Assembly (NCBI RefSeq): GCF_003008595.1
Contig: NZ_CP027669.1
Span: 992,001-1,056,000, forward strand
DNA: 64,000 bases
DNA from: Simplicispira suum
GTDB taxonomy: Bacteria; Pseudomonadota; Gammaproteobacteria; Burkholderiales; Burkholderiaceae_C
Direction of reading: 5' to 3'
Part shown: one piece after another, positions 53,808 to 62,379 of the stretch
Layout of the letters: each line of letters opens with the position of its first letter
Numbering within the stretch: position 1 is the stretch's first letter
Program-made: the position numbers and the translations under genes
Notes under the pieces: generated by a model
Told to the model about the DNA's origin: nothing
Databases searched by the model: none
The model's input: the letters and a program-made list of their open reading frames with translations, nothing else

Positions 53808-53821
53808 AGAACGATCGTTCT
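53808..53821. promoter_or_regulatory. 14-bp palindromic operator candidate
   Basis: AGAACGATCGTTCT is a perfect inverted repeat in an A/T-rich context, 11 bases upstream of the TetR start. Position and symmetry fit an autoregulatory TetR site controlling the whole minus-strand beta-oxidation block. Confidence 0.72.
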
Positions 53822-53890
53822 ATTCTGCAGCAAATTCAGCCGGAGGTCACGTCCTTACCGAAAAATAGAGAACCTGCACCAAAAAGGCGT

Positions 53891-54520
53891 TCAGAGCATA
53901 TGTGCAAGGCAGGCATCGAGCTGCTCCGTCGGCAGCCTTCTGAACTGGGATCGCACAAAACGCTGCACGCGGCCCTGGCAAAAAGCAATCAAGCAGCTGG
54001 CTGCCACTTGGGCATCGGCGGTGGGCGCGGGCGAGCCTGCTTGCTGCGCGGCGGCACGCAGGCACTGGCGCAGTTGCGACTCCAGGCGTTCAAAGCACTG
54101 GTTCACGCGCTGCTGCAAGCGCTCGTGTTCGAGCAGCAGGGCGTCACCTGCCAAAACCCTGGCCAGACCGGGATTGCGTTCGCAAAACTGCAGCAGCAAG
54201 GCCACGATACGCGAAGCCTGCGACGCCGGCGAGTCATTCTCTGCCGCCAGAATCTGCGCGCTGAGAGGAAACACGGTTTCCTCAATGAAGTCGAGCAGCG
54301 CATCAAACATCTGCGCTTTGCTGGCGAAATGGCGGTACAGGGCCGCTTCGCTCACCTGCAGGCGCGCGGCCAGGGCGGCGGTGGTGATGCGTTCTGCGCC
54401 GGGCGCCTCCAGCATGGCCGCCAGAGCCTGCAGTATCTGCGCGCGGCGCTCGCCGGGTTGGGGACGGCGCTTGGGGGCCTCAAGGCGGGGCTCTGGCAGG
54501 CGGTCCGATGCGTCGATCAT
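53891..54520 (-). CDS. slmA: Nucleoid occlusion factor SlmA
   Basis: 209 residues from ATG at 54520. Helix-turn-helix about 25-70 with ERITTAALAARLQVSEAALY and RHFASKAQMFDALLDFIEE, closely following E. coli SlmA. The C-terminal CERNPGLARVLAGDALLLEHERLQ and CQGRVQRFVRSQFRRLPTE are SlmA-specific. SlmA binds chromosomal sites and antagonises FtsZ over the nucleoid. Starts four bases after the histidine-kinase stop, so it is probably cotranscribed with the two-component genes. Confidence 0.92.
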   Translation of the reverse strand: MIDASDRLPEPRLEAPKRRPQPGERRAQILQALAAMLEAPGAERITTAALAARLQVSEAALYRHFASKAQMFDALLDFIEETVFPLSAQILAAENDSPASQASRIVALLLQFCERNPGLARVLAGDALLLEHERLQQRVNQCFERLESQLRQCLRAAAQQAGSPAPTADAQVAASCLIAFCQGRVQRFVRSQFRRLPTEQLDACLAHML

Positions 54521-54524
54521 GAAT

Positions 54525-56027
54525 TCATTCTCCCATGGCGGTTTTTGGCGACTCTGCGGACGCCGCCGGCTCCGGCACGAACAACAGCCGCACCAGCAAG
54601 CCGCGCTCTTGGGCCCCACGCATCAGTTGCAAGGTGGAGCCATGCGCACGTGCGATTTCATCCGCAATGGAGAGACCCAGCCCCGTGCCTTCGCCTGCGG
54701 CGCCGGGTGCCCGGTAGAACCGCTGCAGTACGTTGGCGTGCTCGCCAGGAGAGACGCCCGGCCCATCGTCCTCGACTTCCAGATAGGCGCGCAGGGCGCC
54801 GCGCACCATGCAGCGGCCACAACGGATGGTGACCCTGCCGCCCGGCGAAGCGTATTTGATGGCGTTGTCGACAAGATTGGAGAGCAATTCGCGCAGCAGC
54901 CAGTCGTGGCCTGTGGCATGCACGGGCTGGGCCTCCAGACCCAGGTCCATGCCCCTGGCGGCGGCCGCGTCCAGATGCAGGCCCAGCGCGAGTTCGCACA
55001 ACTCCTTGAGATCGACGCGCTGCATGGATGCGGTATCGACGTTGCGTGCGTCAGCGCGCGAAAGCGCGAGCAACTGGTGTGCAAGCTGGGAGGTACGGCG
55101 TGTGGCAGCGCGCAGTTTTTCGATCTCATCTACTCCTAAAGTAATAGCTGATGACGGAGACTGAGAAAGCGCTGGATGCCATTTTTGATCAAAATTTCTA
55201 TCCTTTCCACCAGAGCGTGCCAGCAAGGCCCAGGCTTCCACCTGCGCTTGCAGACCGGCAAGCGGTGTGCGCAACTGGTGCGCTGCGTCGGCAACGAAAC
55301 GGCGCTGGCTGTCCATCTGCGCCCGCACCAGCTCGAACAAATGGTTGAGCGCGTGCACCAGAGGCCGCACCTCCTGGGGGGAGGTCGAGGCATCGATGGG
55401 ATTGAGGTCGCGCGCAGAGCGCCGCTCCACCTTGTTGGCCAGGTCCACCAGAGGCTTGAAAGCGCGGCCCACGGCCCAGTGAATCGCCAGTCCGGCAGCG
55501 GCCACCAGCAGCAAATTGGGCAACAGCACGCGCAGTACCAGCTGCTGCAACCATTGCTGGCGCGAGTCGGACCCGTCCGCCAACGCCACCACCAGCTCCC
55601 CTGCGTCGGTGCTGCCTCGTTGCACCGCCACCCGGTAAGTGACACCGCCGAATTCGATGCTGTGAAATTCGGCGGCAGGCGTGCTTGGCAAGGGCCCCTG
55701 CACCCAGTCTTCGCCAAGCAGCAACTCGCCACCAACAGTCCGCACGGAGAATGCCGTGTAGGGGCCGCTGCGGCGCAAAAATTCTTCCACTGAGGGCGCC
55801 AGGAGCAACAAAGGTCCAATGCCTGCGCTTGTGCCCGCCACCACGGAATCGGCCAGGGCGGGCAGCAGGCGCAGCAGGCGCTGGTCGTGCTGCGCGGCTG
55901 CGTCGTCGGCAGAACGAAAATCCAGCGTGGCGGAGACCAGCACCAGGACTGCCAGCGGCAGCACCAGCAGCAGCAGCAGTCGGCTGCGCAAATCGGACGT
56001 CATGGCCCGCAGGCCGGGGCGCGCCAT
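54525..56027 (-). CDS. Sensor histidine kinase, TctE-like
   Basis: 500 residues (ATG at 56003 is an alternative start). Membrane helices about 16-34 and 162-183 enclose a periplasmic sensor domain; a HAMP-like linker is at 184-236. DHp helix 1 carries His250 in DAAHQLRTPLAGLQ; ATPase motifs are LLSNLVDNAIKY, DDGPGVSPGEHANV and GTGLGLSIADEI. Residues about 278-296 (around NFDQKWHPALSQSPSSA) come from an in-frame short palindromic repeat sitting in the turn between the two DHp helices. The cognate regulator gene ends seven bases upstream. Confidence 0.92.
   Translation of the reverse strand: MARPGLRAMTSDLRSRLLLLLVLPLAVLVLVSATLDFRSADDAAAQHDQRLLRLLPALADSVVAGTSAGIGPLLLLAPSVEEFLRRSGPYTAFSVRTVGGELLLGEDWVQGPLPSTPAAEFHSIEFGGVTYRVAVQRGSTDAGELVVALADGSDSRQQWLQQLVLRVLLPNLLLVAAAGLAIHWAVGRAFKPLVDLANKVERRSARDLNPIDASTSPQEVRPLVHALNHLFELVRAQMDSQRRFVADAAHQLRTPLAGLQAQVEAWALLARSGGKDRNFDQKWHPALSQSPSSAITLGVDEIEKLRAATRRTSQLAHQLLALSRADARNVDTASMQRVDLKELCELALGLHLDAAAARGMDLGLEAQPVHATGHDWLLRELLSNLVDNAIKYASPGGRVTIRCGRCMVRGALRAYLEVEDDGPGVSPGEHANVLQRFYRAPGAAGEGTGLGLSIADEIARAHGSTLQLMRGAQERGLLVRLLFVPEPAASAESPKTAMGE
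55130..55200 (+). repeat. Short palindromic repeat, copy 7 (inside histidine kinase gene)
   Basis: tagctgatgacggagac, then tgagaaagcgctggatgcca and ttttgatcaaaattt. Same length and flanks as the intergenic copies, including the gatcaaaattt tail shared with copy 3. Translated in frame on the minus strand within the DHp domain. Confidence 0.75.
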
Positions 56028-56034
56028 GGCCGGC

Positions 56035-56730
56035 CTACGGCGTTTGCTCTAGCCGGTAGCCAAAACCACGGATCGAGCGCAGTGCGATGCCATGGGGTTC
56101 GAGCTTGCTGCGCAGGCGCGAGACGTAGACCTCAATGGCGTTGGGCGTGATCTCCTTGTCCCAGCCGGTCAGCGCCTGCAGCAATTTGTCTTTGCTGGCG
56201 GGCTTGGGGGCATGGATCATCAGGTACTCCAGCACCGTCCACTCGCGGGGGCCAATCTCGATCACGGTGGCTCCAAGGCCTTCGGCACCGGCGATGCTGA
56301 CACGCCGGTTGGCGGTATCGAGTTCGAGGGGGCCAAAGGACAGGACGGCCGTGTTGGCCGCCTGCGAGCGGCGCAGCAAGGCCCGCAAACGCGCCAGCAG
56401 TTCTGGCAATTCGAAGGGCTTGACCATGTAGTCGTCGGCGCCCAGGTCCAGACCCTGCACCCGGTCCTGCAGCGCATCGCGCGCCGTGAGGATCAGCACC
56501 GGCATGGCCGGGTTGGCCATTTCTGGTCGGCGCAGCAAGCGGGTAAGTTCGAGTCCATCGATGCCAGGCAGACCGATGTCGATGATCCCGACATCAAACG
56601 ACTCCTTGGCCAGCACCTCCTGCGCACGCTCGCCGCTGCCCACCCAATCGACGGCATAGCCGGCATCGGCCAGCCCCAGCTTGATTCCACTGGCGACCAT
56701 GATGTCATCTTCAACGAGCAGCAAGCGCAT
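56035..56730 (-). CDS. OmpR-family response regulator, TctD/QseB-like
   Basis: 231 residues. Receiver domain 1-115 with acidic pocket E7-D8-D9, phosphoacceptor D51 (DVGIIDIGLPGIDG), T-loop LILTARD and K in YMVKPFE. Winged-helix DNA-binding domain from about 130 with REWTVLEYLMIH, NAIEVYVSRLRSKLE and IRGFGYRLE. Partner of the kinase encoded seven bases downstream. Its targets are unknown; tricarboxylate transport is the textbook role of TctDE, but no tct genes are in the window. Confidence 0.94.
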   Translation of the reverse strand: MRLLLVEDDIMVASGIKLGLADAGYAVDWVGSGERAQEVLAKESFDVGIIDIGLPGIDGLELTRLLRRPEMANPAMPVLILTARDALQDRVQGLDLGADDYMVKPFELPELLARLRALLRRSQAANTAVLSFGPLELDTANRRVSIAGAEGLGATVIEIGPREWTVLEYLMIHAPKPASKDKLLQALTGWDKEITPNAIEVYVSRLRSKLEPHGIALRSIRGFGYRLEQTP

Positions 56731-56799
56731 GTATTACCTTCCACACCCGGTACGGGACGTGATCACGCTGCGCACGAGCGACAGCCCAGGAAACTGGCA

Positions 56800-57013
56800 G
56801 AGCCAAAGCCAGGGCGGCCGCGCAAGGGCCTGGGCCGGCCGCGCCGCCCCGCCGCGCTGGCAGCGTCCCCCTTCCCGCATCGCGCAGCGAGGCGAGAGAA
56901 GGGGCTGAGGGCCGCAGCTCCAAGCCTGCCTGCGCAGGCTTGGACGTGCCCAAAGAGCAGTTGTCTCTGGCGACGGCACGGAGGAGCGAAGCGACATAGG
57001 GGGATGACTCTTC
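56800..57013 (-). repeat. Stop-adjacent repeat, copy F
   Basis: Read on the minus strand it begins ten bases after the argB stop with CCCCCTATGTCGCTTCGC, contains the 10-bp stem CCAAGCCTGC / GCAGGCTTGG (56920-56943) and the CAGCGCGGCGGGGCGGC block. Strongly similar to copy A. The 283-base gap between argB and the response-regulator gene is mostly this repeat. Confidence 0.78.
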
Positions 57014-57907
57014 TCAGCCATTGCTGATCATGGTGCCGAAGGCCTGGTCCGACAAAATCTCCAGCAGCATGGCATGTGGCACACGGCCGTCAACGATGTG
57101 TACCGCGTGCACGCCGGCTTTGGCAGCATCCAGCGCGCCGGCAATCTTGGGCAGCATGCCACCCGAAATGGTGCCGTCGGCAATCAGCACATCGATCTCG
57201 CGCGAAGTCAGCTCGGTCAGCAGCTCGCCCGCCTTGTTGAGCACGCCGGGGATGTTGGTCAGCAGCATCAGCTTTTCCGCCTGCAGAACGGTGGCAAGCT
57301 TGCTGGCCACCAGGTCGGCGTTGATGTTGTAGCTCTCGTTGTTTTCGCCAAAACCAATCGGGCTGATGACGGGAATGAAGGCATCGTCCTGCAAGGCCTT
57401 GACCACACTCGGGTCAATGCTGACGATCTCACCCACCTGCCCCACGTCGTGCTCCAGCGCCGGATCGGCGTGGTCCTTCATGCGCAATTTTCGGGCGCGC
57501 ATCAGTGCGCCGTCGCGCCCGGTCAGGCCGACCGCCTTGCCGCCGGCCTGGTTGATAAGCCCCACGATGTCTTGCTGCACCTCGCCCGCCAGCACCCATT
57601 CGACGACTTCCATGGTCTCGGCGTCGGTCACGCGCATGCCCTGGATGAAGTGGCCTTTTTTGCCCAGGCGCCCGAGCGCTGCCTCGATTTGTGGGCCACC
57701 GCCGTGTACCACAACAGGATTCATGCCAACGAGTTTGAGCAGCACCACATCTTCCGCAAAATCAGCCTGCAGCTCGGGATCCGTCATGGCATTGCCGCCG
57801 TACTTGATGACGATGGTCTTGCCGTGGAATTTGCGGATATAGGGCAGCGCCTGGGCCAGAATTTCGGCTTTGTCGCGCGGCGCAATCGTTTGCAGGGTGT
57901 CGGTCAT
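57014..57907 (-). CDS. argB: N-acetylglutamate kinase
   Basis: 297 residues from ATG at 57907; the frame is open for another 700 bases upstream, but that part overlaps the WecA-like gene and has no homology. Motifs [24 protein letters not shown] and the late [11 protein letters not shown] are typical. Phosphorylates N-acetylglutamate, the second step of arginine synthesis. Presence of the N-terminal [20 protein letters not shown] extension suggests the arginine-sensitive hexameric type. Confidence 0.96.
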   Translation of the reverse strand: MTDTLQTIAPRDKAEILAQALPYIRKFHGKTIVIKYGGNAMTDPELQADFAEDVVLLKLVGMNPVVVHGGGPQIEAALGRLGKKGHFIQGMRVTDAETMEVVEWVLAGEVQQDIVGLINQAGGKAVGLTGRDGALMRARKLRMKDHADPALEHDVGQVGEIVSIDPSVVKALQDDAFIPVISPIGFGENNESYNINADLVASKLATVLQAEKLMLLTNIPGVLNKAGELLTELTSREIDVLIADGTISGGMLPKIAGALDAAKAGVHAVHIVDGRVPHAMLLEILSDQAFGTMISNG

Positions 57908-57971
57908 GAGAAGCGGCCCCGGGCCAGATATGGGAAGCCCAAATTGTGCCGTATTGACCCGCCGGCGCGGC

Positions 57972-58035
57972 ACTATAAAAACAAGAGCTGAAAATGTCCG
58001 CCGAATAAGCGCCAGAGGCCAAAAATCGTCGAATT
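57972..58035 (+). repeat. Short palindromic repeat, copy 8
   Basis: gagctgaaaatgtccg, spacer, aataagcgccagaggccaaaaat. Diverged copy between the argB start and the WecA-like stop. Confidence 0.65.
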
Positions 58036-58044
58036 CTGCGAACG

Positions 58045-59145
58045 TCAGCGCCGCAGCCAGCCGGGCACCTTGAAGCGCACGATCGCCAGGTAAGCTGCCA
58101 CGTAGCTGATGACAAACACGGCACAGAACACCATCAGCACCGGCGTGTTGTTCCAGAACATGACCGCCGGCGCGACTGTCAGCAAGGTAAAGCCCCACAA
58201 ATAAGGCGAGGTCCGGTTGTTGCGCATCAGCAGCCGCCGCGACTCGTCGTCGTGGAAGACGCTGCGCACGATACGCCGGTAAATCAGCTGGTGAAAATGC
58301 AGCGCATCGGCCACTCCCGGTGAGACGCCGCGCGCGGCCTTGCGGTAAATGGAAAACACTGTTTCCCACACGGGGTAAATGAGCAGCAGCATGGGAAACC
58401 AGGGCGAGACGTCGCTGTTGCGTTGCACCAGCGACAGGCTGGCCAACGCGATGACCACTCCCCAGACATAGGCCCCGCCATCGCCCGCAAAGAGAAGGCC
58501 GCGCGGGTAGTTCCAGACGAGAAAGCCGGCCGTGGCCGCTGCCGTGGACACCAGCAGCGCCGCCAAGGCGCGATCCCCCACCTGCAAAGCCACGTGTGCC
58601 AGTGCCAGGCACACAATCAACGCCACCATGCCGGCAAGGCCGTTGTATCCGTCAATCAGATTGAACGCGTGCGGCAGACCGGCGATGGCGAGCACTGCAA
58701 TGCCCCAGCCCAGCCAGGGGGCCAACTCAAGCACCATGTCCAGCCAAGGCAGACCCAAGCGCGGCAGTGTGATGCCGGCCACGCCCACGGCCAGCAGCCC
58801 CGAGAACCCGGTGAGCGCCAGCCGGTAAAGCACCGAGAGGCGCTGCACCAGGTCTTCCGCGATGCCTCCCAGGGCGGCCGGCAACAGCGCGAGCAGCCAC
58901 CAGCCCACCCAGTGTCCCAGACGCAGCGAGCCGGGATCTCCCCAGCCGGCCTGTGCAGCCCCCAGAATCCAGCTGGCGGCAATGCCCAGCAGCACCGCTG
59001 CGCCACCCAGGCGCGGTACGTGCCCAAAATGAAAACGCTGCGGCATGGCAGCGCCATAGCGCGCGGCATGCCCACGCACCCATCGCACGATAAAACCAGC
59101 CGCCAGCAAGGCCACCGCAAAAGCCACAACGCAGAGCACGATCAT
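58045..59145 (-). CDS. WecA/MraY-family undecaprenyl-phosphate glycosyl-1-phosphate transferase
   Basis: 366 residues, about ten membrane helices. Conserved cytoplasmic motifs: [17 protein letters not shown], the catalytic [14 protein letters not shown] and [10 protein letters not shown], and the HFHQLIYRR loop. Transfers a sugar-1-phosphate onto undecaprenyl phosphate to start O-antigen or another surface polysaccharide, consistent with the glycan-export genes at 59904-64000. Sugar specificity is not evident; MraY is excluded because the context is polysaccharide rather than cell-division genes. Confidence 0.88.
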   Translation of the reverse strand: MIVLCVVAFAVALLAAGFIVRWVRGHAARYGAAMPQRFHFGHVPRLGGAAVLLGIAASWILGAAQAGWGDPGSLRLGHWVGWWLLALLPAALGGIAEDLVQRLSVLYRLALTGFSGLLAVGVAGITLPRLGLPWLDMVLELAPWLGWGIAVLAIAGLPHAFNLIDGYNGLAGMVALIVCLALAHVALQVGDRALAALLVSTAAATAGFLVWNYPRGLLFAGDGGAYVWGVVIALASLSLVQRNSDVSPWFPMLLLIYPVWETVFSIYRKAARGVSPGVADALHFHQLIYRRIVRSVFHDDESRRLLMRNNRTSPYLWGFTLLTVAPAVMFWNNTPVLMVFCAVFVISYVAAYLAIVRFKVPGWLRR

Positions 59146-59196
59146 GAGCAGTGGATGGTAAGGCAGCGCGCGCGCAGGATTCCCGGTACGACGCGC

Positions 59197-59898
59197 TCAA
59201 CGCACCAGAGTGCTGTAGAACCGCATGACGCGTTCGACGTACTGCTGGGTTTCCGGATAGGGCGGAATGCGCCTGCCGTACTTGATCACAGCGCCCTCGC
59301 CCGCGTTGTAGGCCGCCAGGGCGAGTTCCTTGTCGCCGCCGAACATGCGCAGCAAATCTGCCAGGTAGCGGCTGCCAACTTCCGCATTGAGCTTGGGCTC
59401 CATGAGTGAGCTGCTCCCGCTCGCTTGAGCCGTAGCACGCGCGGGGACGCCGTAGCGCTCTGCCGTGGCGGGCATGACCTGCATCAACCCAAGCGCGCCC
59501 TTGCGCGAAACAGCCTGCACATTGAACGCGGACTCGGCCGCCGCTACGGCAATAACCAGCGCCGGGTCCACGGCCTGAGCCAAGGCGGCCGCCTCCAGAT
59601 GCGGTTTGGCCGCCGCATAGCCAGGCAGTTTGTGCAACGCCGTGTCCTGCTTGTTGGTGGCACCAACTTTCGGGTTCGGGGGCAAGCCCAACCAAATTAA
59701 CTCCCGTCCGGCGGGCGCCTGGAGCGCTGCGGTATTGCCGATATGCACCACCCCATCGCCATCGACGAATTGCCACACCGCATCGGCATGCACCGCAGGA
59801 GACACAGCGGCCAGCAGCAGCCACAGCGCCGCGCGGCAGAACCCAGCCGGGAGCGGCAACCGCCCCGCTCGGGGATGGAGGAGACTGAGCGCTCCCAT
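59197..59898 (-). CDS. Lytic transglycosylase, SLT domain
   Basis: 233 residues from ATG at 59898 (ATG at 59931 would overlap the next gene by 28 bases). Signal peptide ending near AVHA. A DUF4124-like segment (AVWQFVDGDGVVHIGN) precedes the SLT domain from about residue 100: catalytic Glu in AAAESAFNVQAVS, then KGALGLMQVMPATAERYGV and LALAAYNAGEGAV. Cuts peptidoglycan glycan strands, perhaps to let the polysaccharide machinery through. Its presence inside a glycan gene group is notable but not rare. Confidence 0.88.
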   Translation of the reverse strand: MGALSLLHPRAGRLPLPAGFCRAALWLLLAAVSPAVHADAVWQFVDGDGVVHIGNTAALQAPAGRELIWLGLPPNPKVGATNKQDTALHKLPGYAAAKPHLEAAALAQAVDPALVIAVAAAESAFNVQAVSRKGALGLMQVMPATAERYGVPARATAQASGSSSLMEPKLNAEVGSRYLADLLRMFGGDKELALAAYNAGEGAVIKYGRRIPPYPETQQYVERVMRFYSTLVR

Positions 59899-59903
59899 CT
59901 GGC

Positions 59904-60518
59904 CTACCGCCGTCCCAGCCAGCGGCGCCATCCCGAGGCCTGCGATGCCGACGATGCGGGGGAACCGCCAGACGCATCGAGCCGCCGAGCACGCACCAGC
60001 GTCGCGGGCATGCCCGCCGCCACCATGCCCGCCGGCACATCCTGGCGCACGAGCGCCCCAGCGGCCACTACGGCGCCGCGCCCGATGCGCACGCCCTCAA
60101 GCACCATGGCGCCGGCGCCTATCCATGCGCCGTCCTCCACGACGATGCGCGCGCGGGTGATGCGGTTGCGGGCGATGACCACGTCGCCCTCGTCGATCGC
60201 ATGCCCGGCCGAGAGCAGCTTGGCATGGGGGCCGATCAGCACGTCTTCGCCAATTTCCAGCCCACCCTCGCCAGACAGGTATGCGCCGACATTGACAATG
60301 GTGCGCGCACCAATGCGAATGCCCACGCAGGGGTCCGCCGTCACATCGCCCACAACCAACCGAGTCTGGGCATAGAGACTGACCGCATCGGCAAGCTGGA
60401 CCACATCGCTGCGTTCGCCAAAACGCATCACTGTGACGGTCGGGTCGATGCGGCAGTCGGCACCAAGTCGGTCTACGCCAGGAAAGGCGCTAGTGGTGTC
60501 AGGAACGCCTAGCAACAT
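59904..60518 (-). CDS. Hexapeptide-repeat acyltransferase
   Basis: 204 residues. Left-handed parallel beta-helix with repeated hexapeptides: VGIRIGARTIVNVGAYLSG, IGEDVLIGPHAKLLSAGHAI, VVEDGAWIGAGAMVLEGVRI, GRGAVVAAGALVRQDVPAGM. The last part is the usual acetyl-CoA site of sugar O-acetyltransferases (WbbJ type). Probably decorates the surface polysaccharide encoded around it. The C-terminal 25 residues are low-complexity. Confidence 0.87.
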   Translation of the reverse strand: MLLGVPDTTSAFPGVDRLGADCRIDPTVTVMRFGERSDVVQLADAVSLYAQTRLVVGDVTADPCVGIRIGARTIVNVGAYLSGEGGLEIGEDVLIGPHAKLLSAGHAIDEGDVVIARNRITRARIVVEDGAWIGAGAMVLEGVRIGRGAVVAAGALVRQDVPAGMVAAGMPATLVRARRLDASGGSPASSASQASGWRRWLGRR

Positions 60519-60542
60519 CCTGCATGCTCCCCAGGTTTTGCT

Positions 60543-61505
60543 TCATCGATGGCCCATGAGCCGGCGGAGATGGCCCAGCCAAGTCCGGTCGAAAAGAAGT
60601 TTTCCAAGTCTTTGCACTTCGGTCTCGAACAGCATCGTTTGCTTGTGCAAGCGAGCCACCTCACCCTGCAACTCCTCGATGATTTCCTTGGCCTCGGAAA
60701 ATGCCTTTTGGTGCTCGAGCAAGGAGGCCAGTTCCCGCTTCTGCTGCAAAGATAGCGCCTGCAATTCTTCGCGCAACTGGTCTACTTGCGCGCGCGCGGC
60801 GGCCCCTTCCCATGCCACCGAATTGCTGGACGCCGTGGCCACTACCATCCACTGATACACATCGAAGTCGTGCCAGCCATCACGCAGGCTCGAGCGCTGC
60901 GCGTCGCTCAGGTCCTTCCAGCACCCGGCGAACTCGCTTTGCTCAAGCGGCACCCGGTTGGCTTCCCAGATCCGGGGCGCCCAGCCGCAATCGAGCAGGT
61001 TTCTCTCCAGACTGCGCCGCGTGAAGAAATGCACATGGGTGCGGTCGAGCTGCCCCTTGTCGGAATAGTCGAACAGCCCCTGGCGCAAACCGGCCACCAC
61101 GCCGGCGTACGCAATGTTGGGCACGGAAATGATCAGGCTTCCCGTGGGGGCCAGCACAGTGTTCAAGGCGCGCAGGACCTCGTCCGGCCGCCGCAGATGC
61201 TCCAGCACGTCGCACGCCAGGATCACGTCGAACTGCTGATCCGCCAGAGCAGCCGTCCAATCGCTACCATCGAGATCACTAGCAATGCACTGCGCTCCTA
61301 AAGCCTGCAGAGCAGACAGCGCCTCCGGATCATTTTCGACCACCGTCACAGCGTAGCCGCGCGCAAGCAGCACGCGGGTCATGGCCCCAGGGCCGGGGCC
61401 CAGCTCAAGCACCGACCCTTGCGGCGGAATACGACGCAGCACGCGGGCAGCCCAGGCGTCGCCCTCTGGGTCGAACGCATAGTCGTATCGATCAATGTGC
61501 GTCAC
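60543..61505 (-). CDS. SAM-dependent methyltransferase with C-terminal coiled coil
   Basis: 320 residues from GTG at 61505, preceded by the strong RBS AGGAGGTGA and overlapping the upstream gene by 14 bases. Class I methyltransferase domain 1-about 215: VLELGPGPGAMTRVLLARG (SAM loop), VVENDPEA, FDVILACDVLEHLRRPDEVL. Residues about 233-300 are a heptad-rich coiled coil (DQLREELQALSLQQKREL and on), ending in a basic amphipathic tail DRTWLGHLRRLMGHR. This layout recalls polysaccharide chain-terminating methyltransferases. Confidence 0.85.
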   Translation of the reverse strand: MTHIDRYDYAFDPEGDAWAARVLRRIPPQGSVLELGPGPGAMTRVLLARGYAVTVVENDPEALSALQALGAQCIASDLDGSDWTAALADQQFDVILACDVLEHLRRPDEVLRALNTVLAPTGSLIISVPNIAYAGVVAGLRQGLFDYSDKGQLDRTHVHFFTRRSLERNLLDCGWAPRIWEANRVPLEQSEFAGCWKDLSDAQRSSLRDGWHDFDVYQWMVVATASSNSVAWEGAAARAQVDQLREELQALSLQQKRELASLLEHQKAFSEAKEIIEELQGEVARLHKQTMLFETEVQRLGKLLFDRTWLGHLRRLMGHR

Positions 61506-62379
61506 GGTTCACCTCCTCTGGGGCAGGATGCCACATCTGATCCCACAATCCCCAATGCCACCAGGCCCAGGGGCGGGCCTGCACGTCGCGATGCAGTTTT
61601 TGAATGACCTGATCAATCGCCTGTTCGGGATCGACCGGTAAAGTCTCTATCACCACTTCCAACTGGTCAGGCCGATGCGTGTAGGTCGCGGCGTGTAGCA
61701 AAGGAACGCCCGTGGAGCGCGCCAAGCGCTCAATTCCCGTTGGTAATTGCAAATATCCGCCCAAGAATCTGTGCTTCCTCAAACGCGCGAACTCGGAGTG
61801 CCAAGCATCCGCCAGGATGACCCAAACTTGACCCGCTCGCAAACTCTCGTGCACCGTTCGCATTCCATCGCCCGTGGTATGCCAACGACCGCCCGTTATT
61901 TCTGTGTAGTTTCTTATTTTGCGCAGCAAGAATCGCCGATGCGCAGTATCGAGCTCAGGGTTGGTAAGTACAGGCATCGTTAAGACATTGGAGCAGATGC
62001 CTTGCTGCGCCAAAGCAATGGGAGCGGTAAGCAAACGATCGAAATGATTGAGCACGAGGATGAAGCCTTGCCCCGCTTGCGCCAAACTCCTTGCGTGTTC
62101 AGCGCCCCTGATCGCAATGGCTGGCCCACCGGAGCGGCCAAGCCGATGGAAAGCCATGGCATCTACCCGCTCCAGAGCCAGCATGCGTACGTGCTGCTGT
62201 GCCCAACGCGTTTTCTCGGCAGGCGTCGACTGCGGAAATATGTCTGTAAAACGGTTCTGCAGCCAGATCAGCAGAGCTTTGTCCCGACCTTGTGCCCGAC
62301 CTGCCAGCCTCCATGGAAGCGCGGTGGGCAACCTGGCCATGCAGGGAATGGCCAGGTCAAGCGAGTAGTCGATGCTCAT
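61492..62379 (-). CDS. Lysophospholipid acyltransferase-like protein (LpxL/HtrB superfamily, divergent)
   Basis: 295 residues. LpxL-like features: LILVLNHFDRLLTAPIAL region about 108-125, GRWHTTGDGMRTVHESLRAG, VWVILADAWHSEF and the C-terminal QARPWAWWHWGLWDQMW, comparable with the WxRP-type end of lipid A acyltransferases. The classical HX4D motif is not intact (NHFDRLL), so substrate or chemistry may differ. Overlaps the Wzt gene by four bases and the methyltransferase gene by 14, so it belongs to the polysaccharide operon. Confidence 0.72.
   Translation of the reverse strand: MSIDYSLDLAIPCMARLPTALPWRLAGRAQGRDKALLIWLQNRFTDIFPQSTPAEKTRWAQQHVRMLALERVDAMAFHRLGRSGGPAIAIRGAEHARSLAQAGQGFILVLNHFDRLLTAPIALAQQGICSNVLTMPVLTNPELDTAHRRFLLRKIRNYTEITGGRWHTTGDGMRTVHESLRAGQVWVILADAWHSEFARLRKHRFLGGYLQLPTGIERLARSTGVPLLHAATYTHRPDQLEVVIETLPVDPEQAIDQVIQKLHRDVQARPWAWWHWGLWDQMWHPAPEEVNRDAH

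Noticed and set aside
55960..55985. CAG-type trinucleotide run as a microsatellite
   Set aside because: It encodes the leucine stretch of the kinase's first membrane helix and is short.
57908..58612. Long N-terminal extension of argB
   Set aside because: It overlaps the WecA-like gene out of frame, crosses a repeat and has no similarity to ArgB proteins.
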